Shown one piece after another: positions 27,210 to 35,160 of a stretch of 64,000 nt of DNA. The notes under the pieces are model-generated. The model was not told the origin of the DNA. It did no database searches and was given only the letters and a program-made list of their open reading frames with translations. Each line of letters starts with the position of its first letter. Position 1 is the first letter of the stretch. The stretch comes from Brucella pseudogrignonensis (GTDB lineage Bacteria; Pseudomonadota; Alphaproteobacteria; Rhizobiales; Rhizobiaceae), in contig NZ_NNRM01000006.1 of assembly GCF_002252525.1 (NCBI RefSeq), forward strand, positions 186,001-250,000, read 5' to 3'. A program made the translations under genes and the position numbers.

Positions 27210-28277
27210 TCAATGCAGCGCCGCTTCATCGGCCTCATTCTGCCACTCGGGGTTTTTCTTGTTGTAGCGAATGGACGACAGAAGCGAGAGACCGATCAGC
27301 ACTGCGCCGATCAGACCAGTGATGACTTCCGGAATGTGGACCAGCGTCTGCACATACATGATCACGGCCAGCACCATAATCGCGTAAAAAGCGCCGTGCT
27401 CAAGATAGCGATACTGGCCGAGCGTCTTACGCTCCACCAGCATGATGGTGAGCGAACGCACATAGAACGCACCGATGCCAAGACCGATTGCAATCACGAA
27501 CAGATTGGTGGTGAGCGCAAAGGCACCGATCACACCATCGAAAGAGAAGCTGGCATCCAGCACTTCAAGATAGATGAAAGCGCCAAGACCGCCGCGATGG
27601 ACCATGTCCACCTGTTCCTGCGAAGCGTCGAGCACTTCGCCCAAGCCCTCAACTGCAAGGAAGGTCAGCAGGCCGAACAACGCTGCGACTAGAAATGTGT
27701 GCGAATGCTCGGCATCAAGCTGATAGGAGAAGAAGAGAATGAGTGCGACGGCAACGCCGATTTCAACACCCTGAACCGACGCGAACTTCGACATGCGGCT
27801 CTCGATGATCTTGACCCAATGCACATCTTTCTCGACGTCGAAGAAGTATTTCATGCCAACCATCAGCAGGAATGTGCCGCCAAAGGCTGCGATACCCGTG
27901 TGAGACTCGGCAATGACCCGCGCATATTCATTAGGCTGCCAAATGGCGAGTTTCAGTGCGGAAATCGGGTCTGTCCACATGGCAACCGCAACGATTGCCA
28001 GCGGGAAGATGATCCGCATACCGAAAACGGCGATGATAATGCCCCAGGTCAGGAACCGATGCTGCCACTTGGGCGTCATGTCACGCAGAATGCGTGCATT
28101 CACAATGGCATTGTCGAATGAAAGGGAAATTTCGAGAACACTCAGCACCGCACAGATGATGAAGACGGAGACCATGCCCCCGACGGTGCCGGTTGTCGAA
28201 TAGCCCAGCCAGAGAGCGCAGAGAAGTCCAATGACCGTGAAAATCGCAGGCCAAATGAAATATTTATAAGTGGTCAT
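27210..28277 (-). CDS. DUF475/TerC-superfamily integral membrane protein
   Basis: A 355-residue membrane protein with about nine helices. The paired acidic motifs FDNAIVNARIL (early) and FSFDGVIGAFALT (late), each in a helix, are the hallmark of the TerC/DUF475 group, which is linked to tellurite resistance and to export or metalation with Mn. The large cytoplasmic-side loop contains AVEGLGEVLDASQEQVDMVHRGGLGAF. Substrate is unproven. The 5' leader contains three consecutive hairpins, suggesting control at RNA level. Confidence 0.87.
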   Translation of the reverse strand: MTTYKYFIWPAIFTVIGLLCALWLGYSTTGTVGGMVSVFIICAVLSVLEISLSFDNAIVNARILRDMTPKWQHRFLTWGIIIAVFGMRIIFPLAIVAVAMWTDPISALKLAIWQPNEYARVIAESHTGIAAFGGTFLLMVGMKYFFDVEKDVHWVKIIESRMSKFASVQGVEIGVAVALILFFSYQLDAEHSHTFLVAALFGLLTFLAVEGLGEVLDASQEQVDMVHRGGLGAFIYLEVLDASFSFDGVIGAFALTTNLFVIAIGLGIGAFYVRSLTIMLVERKTLGQYRYLEHGAFYAIMVLAVIMYVQTLVHIPEVITGLIGAVLIGLSLLSSIRYNKKNPEWQNEADEAALH

Positions 28278-28324
28278 CGGAAACCATCTGATTTTTATGT
28301 TTATGAGGCAGGCCGAACTATCGA

Positions 28325-28383
28325 TCTGGCAAGGAGCCAGACAAACGGCATCCTCCTGCGGGAGTTCTTCTTTATGTAAGAAG
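28325..28383 (-). promoter_or_regulatory. Structured leader with three tandem hairpins upstream of the DUF475 gene
   Basis: On the minus strand, in order: CTTCTT/AAGAAG (28367-28383), CTCC/GGAG (28353-28364) and TCTGGC/GCCAGA (28325-28341). All have loops of 4-5 nt and lie 48-106 bp before the start codon. TerC-type genes in many bacteria have a Mn-sensing yybP-ykoY riboswitch; the consensus of that riboswitch is not evident here. Confidence 0.4.
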
Positions 28384-28572
28384 CGACACCGCGGCGGACA
28401 AGAAAAACAATGGCGAAACTGTGTTCACGAAAAAACGCAAGCTTCAAGATTGCGTGATCGTTAACGGTAGCACTTCATTGCTAGCAAAAAGCCGCATGGC
28501 TTTCGTGGTTATTTGTCATAGACTTATCGACATCAGAGGCAGAAACCATGTCATCCGGATAGGAAGTTTACT

Positions 28573-28872
28573 ATGATAACAGGGCCGCAATGCCGTGCAG
28601 CACGCGCACTCGTAGAATTCTCTCGCGAGCGACTGGCACAACTATCGGGTATCGACACCGGAACCATTGAACAGTTCGAACGGAAGCTTGGAACGCCTTC
28701 CGATAAACAGATCCAAGCGCTGCAAGATACGCTGGAGAAGGTGGGCGCTCAGTTTATCTGGGAGAACGGTGGTGGACTTGGCGTGCGTCTGAAGTTTAGC
28801 CGCTCCGAAGCAAAACGAATTGCCAATCTCGAAAACGAGGGCGGAGTGGTCGGTTACGACGACGTACCATAA
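28573..28872 (+). CDS. XRE-family helix-turn-helix regulator
   Basis: A 99-residue DNA-binding protein. The HTH spans about residues 5-58: GPQCRAARALVEFSRERLAQLSGIDTGTIEQFERKLGTPSDKQIQALQDTL. The rest (VGAQFIWENGGGLGVRLKF) matches the short C-terminal tail of small XRE proteins in Rhizobiales. No linked target gene is evident. AGGAAG lies 8 nt before the ATG. A dispersed repeat copy starts five bases after the stop. Confidence 0.85.
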   Translation: MITGPQCRAARALVEFSRERLAQLSGIDTGTIEQFERKLGTPSDKQIQALQDTLEKVGAQFIWENGGGLGVRLKFSRSEAKRIANLENEGGVVGYDDVP

Positions 28873-28876
28873 TTAT

Positions 28877-28981
28877 AGCATTTCCAGCAAAAGTGCGAAG
28901 CGGTTTTGCGTCGGATAATGCGTAAAAACAAATAGTTACAGCGGTTCCGACGATTCTTTTCTAACTGGAACCGCTGTAAAA
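28877..28981. repeat. Full-length copy of the dispersed intergenic repeat family
   Basis: 105 bp. The left half has AGCATTTCCAGCAAAAGTGC and a GCAAAA/TTTTGC hairpin; the right half has a perfect 10-bp stem, CAGCGGTTCC and GGAACCGCTG, followed by TAAAA. The right half could act as a terminator for the preceding XRE gene. Confidence 0.8.
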
Positions 28982-29025
28982 GGGCGACCTGATCGGCCGC
29001 CCTCATTTTCGGAGTTCTTACCAGC

Positions 29026-30138
29026 TTACTTTTTCTCAATGAGTGAAGCTGGCTCAAGCTTAGGATGCATCTTGATCGTCTGCATATCCTTGGCATCGAG
29101 GTCCAGTTCTTTGAACGAAACGCCGCGAAGAACCGGATCATCGTAAGTCTTGATGTAATAGACCTGGTTCTTCAAATCGCCGATTGTGCTCCACTGTGTA
29201 TATTCAGCAGGCGTATTCGGCTCTTCGATCCAGCCTTTTGGAATGTCGAAGTTATTCACGATATGCTCAGCAAGTCGCACGCTTTCAACGCCACTGGCAA
29301 CCGGTTTGGCTGACAGGACATAAGCGCTAGCACGGACGAAACGCGATGGTGGTGTCGTGTCGCCCGGAATGCCCAACATGCCTGAACCCTCGCCAAGCGG
29401 CGTGATTTCAGCCCCGAGGATTTTTACTGGCTTCGCATTATTCGGCGACAATTTGACGTAATTCCGGAGATTGGTCATGTGCCAATCGAACGAAGGTGAA
29501 TTCGTCATCACGCCAAGTGGATTGTCATAAACCTTCAGCTTGCCATCAACTGGCTCGATGACAATGGATGCGCCGGTGGCATCGTGAAGGGTGTAGTGCA
29601 GCGGCGGAGCGATGCCCATATTCTTCTGAATAACCGTCACGACTGAAATATTGCTCAGCGCTTCTTTCACTTCTGCAACAGTTGCAAAATTCGTCAAAGC
29701 CCAGGTCAGAACATCCCAAGGTGCAAGGCTGTCTTCAGCTTTGGCATCTGCAGGATCGGTGTATTTTGCAAAATCAGGGAAATAAAGAACGCCGCCGGTC
29801 AGGCCTTTTTCGTTCATACCATCCGCGAGTGCAGTGACGCCGAAAGCGTTCATGCCCACCGCCGCATATTTGGCTTTCCACGACTTCGCTTCCTTGCCAT
29901 CTGCCGGTGTGGCTGAAATTTCAAAGTTGCGCGGCAGTACGATCAAATCGGAATCGATTGGGAAAGCGAATTCCATTGTGCGTCCGTAAACGACGCTACC
30001 GTCTGTTGTCGGCAATACAAAACTCGTGCAGGCTTGTGCCACCTGCGGGACGATGAGTGCCGAAGCAAGTGTTGCAACCGCTGCACCACGAGCCAACATT
30101 CGGTAAGAGGACTTCCAGATAGACCAATTCTTTTGCAT
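29026..30138 (-). CDS. Secreted choloylglycine hydrolase-family (linear amide C-N) hydrolase, copy 1
   Basis: A 370-residue Ntn-hydrolase. A signal peptide of about 36 residues ends VAQA just before Cys, so signal cleavage itself exposes the catalytic N-terminal Cys of the CTSF motif, as expected for this family. Further family marks are GRTMEF, a DGMNEKGL block, MTNSPSFDWHMTNLRNY and the final QVYYIKTYDDPVLRGVSF. The family includes bile-salt hydrolases and penicillin V acylases; periplasmic localisation is indicated. A choloylglycine hydrolase of Brucella abortus is reported to aid bile resistance. GAGG before the ATG decides the start; upstream Met codons lack a site. Confidence 0.9.
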   Translation of the reverse strand: MQKNWSIWKSSYRMLARGAAVATLASALIVPQVAQACTSFVLPTTDGSVVYGRTMEFAFPIDSDLIVLPRNFEISATPADGKEAKSWKAKYAAVGMNAFGVTALADGMNEKGLTGGVLYFPDFAKYTDPADAKAEDSLAPWDVLTWALTNFATVAEVKEALSNISVVTVIQKNMGIAPPLHYTLHDATGASIVIEPVDGKLKVYDNPLGVMTNSPSFDWHMTNLRNYVKLSPNNAKPVKILGAEITPLGEGSGMLGIPGDTTPPSRFVRASAYVLSAKPVASGVESVRLAEHIVNNFDIPKGWIEEPNTPAEYTQWSTIGDLKNQVYYIKTYDDPVLRGVSFKELDLDAKDMQTIKMHPKLEPASLIEKK

Positions 30139-30403
30139 GATAAACCTCATCACAAAATTAGATGCCTGGATTGATAAAATGCAGCCACTTGGGAGCTCGG
30201 CCACATTCGGAAGCCAGAAACATTCATTAATCCAATTGCATTGGAATAGAACGGTTGCCTCAGAGCAAAGTCAACAGATAAAACCTCTGTATTACATTCA
30301 TTTTCTGGTTTATTTCTTGTCATGATTAACATAATTATGGATTACGCCTTTAATGGCCCTGTCTTTTATATGTTTCTAAATTAGGTTCCGAGAGGATAAT
30401 GCC

Positions 30404-31264
30404 GTGAACAGAAACAATTCGCGCACCGATAGTAATAATTTACTGAATACTACTTTTAGAAATATTATATTAGCTAGCTCTTTTATATTAACGGCTGCTG
30501 GGACCACCCATGCTGCCGATATCGTCGCTGCTCCTCCTGTTCAGACCGATATTCAGGATCAACAGCGCTGGCGTGTGATTTTCAGCCCCTATGTCTGGGG
30601 TGCATCGTTGAACGGTAAAGCAGGCCTACTTGGGCTGAACACGAATGTTGACGTGCCGTTCAAAGACATTCTTGATAATCTCGATATGAGCTTCATGGGC
30701 AATATCGAAGTGACGAATGGTACATTCGGCGCCTATTTTGATGGCCAATATACCAAGACCAGTCAGGGCGCGGATGTTCTCAATGAACAGCTCGACATGG
30801 ACATCACATCGACGACCCTCTCAGGTGGCGTCTACTATCGCCTCTATGAACAGCAGCTCGAGGGCACCACACTTTTCGGCAGACAGCGCGTCTTCGCTAT
30901 TGAGCCGACTGTGGGCGTTCGCTGGACCGAACTGAAAGCCAAGGTCAATATCGGACCATTCAGCGCATCTCGTAAAGCAGATTGGACTGATCCATTCATC
31001 GGGACGCGTGTCTTCTACGATATCAATGATCGCTGGAACATCTTCGCAGAAGCGGATATTGGCGGCTTTGGCGCAGGAACCAAGCTGAGTGCGAATGGTC
31101 AGATCTATCTCGGCTATCGCACGCTGGTATTTGATGTTCCCACCACCTGGCGCGTCGGCTACCGTGCGCTCTACCAGGATTATCGCGACAATGATGGTGT
31201 CGAGAAGTTCAAATATGACGTAACCCAGCACGGTCCAGTCATCGGCCTCTCGGTCCAGTTCTGA
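30404..31264 (+). CDS. Outer membrane beta-barrel protein of unknown function
   Basis: A 286-residue secreted protein. A signal peptide ends near TTHAADIV (about residue 38), and 'AADI' after cleavage is typical of Brucella/rhizobial outer-membrane proteins. The mature part alternates polar and hydrophobic residues with many aromatic strand ends (WRVIFSPYVWGASLNG, GGVYYRLYEQ, FIGTRVFYDINDRWNIFAEADIGGFG) and ends with Phe (GLSVQF), the signal for outer-membrane assembly. The GTG start has AGAGG 9 nt upstream. A terminator follows. Confidence 0.8.
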   Translation: MNRNNSRTDSNNLLNTTFRNIILASSFILTAAGTTHAADIVAAPPVQTDIQDQQRWRVIFSPYVWGASLNGKAGLLGLNTNVDVPFKDILDNLDMSFMGNIEVTNGTFGAYFDGQYTKTSQGADVLNEQLDMDITSTTLSGGVYYRLYEQQLEGTTLFGRQRVFAIEPTVGVRWTELKAKVNIGPFSASRKADWTDPFIGTRVFYDINDRWNIFAEADIGGFGAGTKLSANGQIYLGYRTLVFDVPTTWRVGYRALYQDYRDNDGVEKFKYDVTQHGPVIGLSVQF

Positions 31265-31304
31265 TACCCATTCAGCAGTTCTGCTTTTGGTGGAGCCGTA
31301 ACTC

Positions 31305-31333
31305 AAAGCCGCTGGGGTTTCCCGGCGGCTTTT
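31305..31333 (+). terminator. Terminator after the outer-membrane protein gene
   Basis: AAAGCCGC and GCGGCTTT arms enclosing a GGG/CCC inner pair, followed by TTTGCTT, 40 bp after the stop codon. Confidence 0.7.
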
Positions 31334-31487
31334 GCTTGTCCATGGAATTGGTCAGCCAAATAACCAGGATCGAGCGCAAGCCTTTGTTTAGCAAGAAATA
31401 ATGGAAAGCCATTTCATACTTGCAAGATTTTCTAATATGGCCTCAACTACCTGAGCAGGTTATAGATTTTGGGGAACAGGGCGCGGG

Positions 31488-32252
31488 ATGACATCAATAT
31501 TCGAACTATCCGTGTATCTTTCGTTCGTAACGTTCGCGATACTCGGTGTTGCCGTCTATTTTGTGGGCCGCTTGGCACTCCACATTCTGTCTCGCCATGC
31601 CAATCACGATATTTTATCAATCCCGATCGGTGCTTTCATCAGCACTATTGCTACGGCTTGGGCGCTCTCGCTTGGGTTTGTGGCCGCAGATATCTGGACA
31701 GCGAACTCGAAGGCTGATCAGGCTACAAGCGAAGAGCGGTCATCAATCTCGCGACTGATCGGAGCTGCAAGCCCCGACATTCTCAACGCGCCTGTGCTCG
31801 TGAATTCGTTGTCCGAATATCGCTCTGCAGTCATTAAGGACGAATGGCAGGGGAACAGTAACATTTATCCCGTTCATTCCGTTGAGGTTGCACTGCAAAA
31901 TATTCGGCGTGAGATCGTACACCTCGCCAAAACTGACATTCCTGCACCGATCATATCGCAGCTCGTACGCGATTTTGATGAATTGCAGGATGCGCGCAAT
32001 GCACGGCTCTCTGTCGGCTCAACTTCGGTTGACATGTATAAGTGGTATCTACTGTTCTCACTGACGGTCCTGACGATAATTACAATTGCCGCAACACATG
32101 CGGACAGAGTAACGGCCGGGATAAAAGCTATGGTAATCTATTCGATCACGGCAGCATTTTGTCTATGGATTCTCGCCATTCATGCCAATCCTTATCAGGG
32201 GATAGAGCGTCTTGAACCATCGCTCTTATTTACAAACCAGAAGCAAACCTGA
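31488..32252 (+). CDS. DUF4239-like membrane protein
   Basis: A 254-residue inner-membrane protein. Two helices near the N-terminus (about 10-32 and 48-70), a long soluble helical middle (about 75-180) and two more helices near the C-terminus (about 185-205 and 212-230). The block ATAWALSLGFVAADIWTANSKADQATSEERSSISRL resembles the DUF4239 (bestrophin-like) family. No function is known. It may be cotranscribed with the secreted protein gene 33 bp downstream. Confidence 0.7.
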   Translation: MTSIFELSVYLSFVTFAILGVAVYFVGRLALHILSRHANHDILSIPIGAFISTIATAWALSLGFVAADIWTANSKADQATSEERSSISRLIGAASPDILNAPVLVNSLSEYRSAVIKDEWQGNSNIYPVHSVEVALQNIRREIVHLAKTDIPAPIISQLVRDFDELQDARNARLSVGSTSVDMYKWYLLFSLTVLTIITIAATHADRVTAGIKAMVIYSITAAFCLWILAIHANPYQGIERLEPSLLFTNQKQT

Positions 32253-32285
32253 TCCGCAGCTTTGAAAGCGAAATAGGAACTCGTT

Positions 32286-32849
32286 ATGAAACCGCTTGCC
32301 GTAGCAATCACTGCACTGACGCTCTTTGTAGCTGCGCCAAAGGCCGAGGCTCAAACTTTCAGTGTTTGTCATGGCTATGAATGCTATTATCGAACCAAGG
32401 TGACTTTATCTGCCCAGGATCTGCGCCGAGTTCAAAGCCTCATGCGCCAAGGAGCGCAATCGCCCGCCGCCGAACGTAAAGCGTTGCGGTCAGCAATTGC
32501 CTTGTTTGAGCAACGCAGCACGGCTTTCATCGGCGTGCGCGACAAACCACGAATGCAATTTGGCAAAGCGCGCATCAAAGGCCAGATGGATTGTATCGAT
32601 GAATCGACCAACACTGATAATTTCATCCGATATCTGGATGCACGAGGCTGGCTAAAGCATCATTCGCCAGCACGCAAAACAACACGCGGCAGCTTTATCG
32701 ACGGCCGCTATCCACACTGGACCGCCGTAATCCAAGCGAAGGATGGCGAGCGCTGGGCCGTTGATTCCTGGTATGAAGCAGGCGGCGGTCCGCCCGACAT
32801 CATGCTGCTTGCCGAATGGAAACGCCGTGGTTATGGCGGTGAGAGATAA
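32286..32849 (+). CDS. Secreted protein of unknown function with a possible Cys-His-Asp triad
   Basis: A 187-residue protein with a signal peptide (about 1-22, ending AEA). Two Cys (28 and 33) near the mature N-terminus could form a disulfide. A Cys at the start of a helix (GQMDC103IDEST), a His in a strand (YPH144WTAVI) and an Asp in the next strand (WAVD160SW) occur in the order and spacing of transglutaminase/papain-like cysteine hydrolases. This triad is my inference; I do not recognise the family by name. AGGAAC lies 6 nt before the start. It lies between a membrane protein and a choloylglycine hydrolase. Confidence 0.7.
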   Translation: MKPLAVAITALTLFVAAPKAEAQTFSVCHGYECYYRTKVTLSAQDLRRVQSLMRQGAQSPAAERKALRSAIALFEQRSTAFIGVRDKPRMQFGKARIKGQMDCIDESTNTDNFIRYLDARGWLKHHSPARKTTRGSFIDGRYPHWTAVIQAKDGERWAVDSWYEAGGGPPDIMLLAEWKRRGYGGER

Positions 32850-32948
32850 ATACCGATCAGGTGCTGCAAGAGACTGCCGTCATAGGCGTCACGAATGCGG
32901 CGCATAAAGTTGAGAAATGCGTCGACCGTTTCAACAAGGGGGTTACCA

Positions 32949-34016
32949 ATGGCTATTCTGAGAAAGTCCTTTGCCGCTGCATGCACCAGCGCTCTCGTCG
33001 CCGTCAGTATGTTTGTCGCACCTGTCGTCGAAGCCTGCACACGCGTAGTCTATCTCGGGGCGAATGATCAGGTAATCACTGCCCGCTCCATGGACTGGAA
33101 AGTTGATGTCGGCACCAATCTCTGGATTTTCCCCCGCGGAATGGATCGTTCAGGTGAAGCCGGACCAAACTCCGTCAAGTGGAAGTCTAAATACGGAAGC
33201 GTCATTTCCTCCGGCTACGACATTTCCACAACCGACGGCATGAACGAAGCCGGTCTTGTGGCCAATGTGTTATGGCTGGTTGAATCTGAATATCCGAAAT
33301 ATGACGGAACGGGTCCCGGTCTGTCCATCGCGGCCTGGGCGCAATATGTGCTCGACAATTTCGCGACCGTCGATGAAGCCGTTAAAGCGCTCAGTGCCAA
33401 CCCATTCACAATCGTCACTGACAAGGTTCCCGGTGAAAGCAGGCTAGCAACGCTGCATCTCTCCATGTCGGACGCATCAGGCGACAGCGCCATCATCGAA
33501 TATATCGACGGCAAACAGGTCATTCATCACAGCCGTGAATATCAGGTAATGACCAATTCGCCGACCTTTGATGAACAGCTGGCACTTCACTCCTATTGGA
33601 CACAGATCGGCGGAACGGTGATGCTGCCGGGCACCAATCGGGCTTCGGATCGCTTCACGCGCGCGGCCTTCTACATCAATGCTATTCCGAAGTCAGAAGA
33701 ACCAGTCGAAGCACTGGCGAGCGTTTTCAGCGTCATTCGCAACACATCAGTACCTTTCGGCATCACCACACCTGATCAGCCGAACATCTCATCGACACGC
33801 TGGCGCACAGTCGCTGATCACAAACGTAAGCTCTATTTCTTTGAATCTGCGCTTACGCCCAACATCTTCTGGGTCGATCTGAACACAATCGACTTTTCAG
33901 CCGATAAAGGAAAGGTTCAGAAACTCGATCTGGGACCAGATCAGCGCAACATCTTTTCCGGCGTCGTAAACAAAGATTTCAAGGATTCCGAACCGTTCAA
34001 GTTCCTCGGTCTTTGA
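32949..34016 (+). CDS. Secreted choloylglycine hydrolase-family hydrolase, copy 2
   Basis: A 355-residue paralogue of the enzyme near 29-30 kb. The signal peptide ends VVEA before the catalytic Cys of CTRVVYLG, so the nucleophile is again exposed by signal cleavage. ARSMDWKVD, TDGMNEAGL, VMTNSPTFDEQLALHSYW and the C-terminal RKLYFFESALTPNIFWVDL match the family. The two paralogues differ clearly (for example WDVLTW against IAAWAQYVL), so this is an old duplication or two separate arrivals, and substrate ranges may differ. AAGGGGG lies 6 nt before the chosen ATG. Confidence 0.9.
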   Translation: MAILRKSFAAACTSALVAVSMFVAPVVEACTRVVYLGANDQVITARSMDWKVDVGTNLWIFPRGMDRSGEAGPNSVKWKSKYGSVISSGYDISTTDGMNEAGLVANVLWLVESEYPKYDGTGPGLSIAAWAQYVLDNFATVDEAVKALSANPFTIVTDKVPGESRLATLHLSMSDASGDSAIIEYIDGKQVIHHSREYQVMTNSPTFDEQLALHSYWTQIGGTVMLPGTNRASDRFTRAAFYINAIPKSEEPVEALASVFSVIRNTSVPFGITTPDQPNISSTRWRTVADHKRKLYFFESALTPNIFWVDLNTIDFSADKGKVQKLDLGPDQRNIFSGVVNKDFKDSEPFKFLGL

Positions 34017-34129
34017 GTTCAACGAAACTGCAATCCGGCCAAGAGAATTTGAAAAACGGCCCAATAATCTGAACCAAACAGCCTTTGACGCGTTGTTTAA
34101 TCACAACTAACCAGAACGGAGGAAATCCA

Positions 34130-34339
34130 ATGGACTGGAATCGCGTAGAAGGTAATTGGAAACAGGCTAAGGGTAAGGTCAAGGAACAGTGGGGTAAACT
34201 TACTGACGATGATCTTGACCAGATCAATGGTCGCCGCGAACAGTTGGAAGGCAAGATTCAGGAGCGCTACGGTATCGCTAAGGACCGTGTGAAGTCCGAC
34301 ATCGATGACTGGTACAAGCACCAGCAATGGCTGTCATAG
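34130..34339 (+). CDS. CsbD family stress-response protein
   Basis: A 69-residue hydrophilic protein of the CsbD/YjbJ family. It starts MDWNRVEGNWKQAKGKVKEQWGKLTDDD, which is the family signature, and ends in a WYKHQQWLS tail. Such proteins accumulate in general stress in alphaproteobacteria and other bacteria; biochemical role unknown. GGAGG lies 9 nt before the start. A terminator follows. Confidence 0.93.
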   Translation: MDWNRVEGNWKQAKGKVKEQWGKLTDDDLDQINGRREQLEGKIQERYGIAKDRVKSDIDDWYKHQQWLS

Positions 34340-34361
34340 CCCGCCCAAGCTCTAACGAAAT

Positions 34362-34395
34362 GAAGCCCTGCCCTTTGGCGGGGCTTCATTTTTTC
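34362..34395 (+). terminator. Terminator of the csbD-like gene
   Basis: GAAGCCCTGCC and GGCGGGGCTTC arms (one G-T pair) with a 4-nt loop, followed by ATTTTTTC. Confidence 0.85.
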
Positions 34396-34399
34396 TTGC

Positions 34400-34894
34400 T
34401 TAGCAGCGATCAACGCGCTGAAGCGATGCCGACAGTCCCATAAGCGAGAATGTGTAGCGTGTCTGCGTGCCACGAACAGAAGTCGCCTGCACATTAACCG
34501 AGCGGCCAGACCGCATTGCGCTGATAATGCGCGCCTCATCGCCTTCATTCTGTGCCCAAGCCCGATTCCCTTCAGTGAAAAATGGGAACTGCGCACCGTC
34601 CACCATCACCCTCACCGTGCTATCGGCTTTAAGCTGATAACCCATAACGAGCTGGGGGCTGTAACCGCCTCCAGACTTGGAAATAATGATAAAATTATCG
34701 CCATGCCTGACGCCTGCCGGAAGGAAACTCGACGGCACAGTCAAAGCATAGCATTTATTTCCGGGCAGTTGCGTGTTCTGATAAACGCCCCAATCCCGAA
34801 ACTCACCAACATGACTTGTTTTAGCCGAAGCCGCGAAAGAACTCGCCACCAACCCTGCAAGCGCCAACGCAACAGTGGTTGTTTTTTTAGTCAT
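34400..34894 (-). CDS. Invasion-associated locus B (IalB) family secreted protein
   Basis: A 164-residue periplasmic or secreted protein. A signal peptide of about 24 residues (ASSFAASA) precedes an IalB-type domain: FRDWGVYQN, a CYALTVPSSFLP segment, the YQLKADSTVRVMVDGAQFPFF block and a final Cys. IalB was named from Bartonella, where it aids erythrocyte invasion; many free-living Rhizobiales also carry it, so virulence cannot be assumed. GGAGG lies 9 nt before the chosen ATG; nine codons upstream are not used. Confidence 0.82.
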   Translation of the reverse strand: MTKKTTTVALALAGLVASSFAASAKTSHVGEFRDWGVYQNTQLPGNKCYALTVPSSFLPAGVRHGDNFIIISKSGGGYSPQLVMGYQLKADSTVRVMVDGAQFPFFTEGNRAWAQNEGDEARIISAMRSGRSVNVQATSVRGTQTRYTFSLMGLSASLQRVDRC

Positions 34895-35029
34895 TGCCTG
34901 AAACCTCCATAATATCGCCAATCACGCAGCATAAAAAATTGTTTCATTGCGTTACTATTTCCTTAACAGACCCCTAAAAAATTGTTGAACAGGTAAAATC
35001 GTCGCGGCCATGCGTAATTCGCGCATGAG

Positions 35030-35061
35030 AAAGCCCGCCTGGCGATTAAACCGGGCGGGCT
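35030..35061 (-). terminator. Hairpin after the autotransporter gene
   Basis: AGCCCGCC and GGCGGGCT arms; the minus strand continues TTTCTC. About 100 bp after the autotransporter stop. A CATGCG/CGCATG hairpin sits just beyond it. Confidence 0.5.
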
Positions 35062-35160
35062 ACAACCGTATGAGCTTATGAAATCAACCAGATTAAATTC
35101 GGATTGAAATTCAATTCACGCTTAGAGCACGTTTCGCTCTGACTAAAGCGAGCCGGCGCA

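Noticed and set aside
27090-27210. Possible yybP-ykoY riboswitch near the DUF475 gene
   Set aside because: This side is downstream of the gene and holds only a terminator; the upstream leader lacks the riboswitch consensus.
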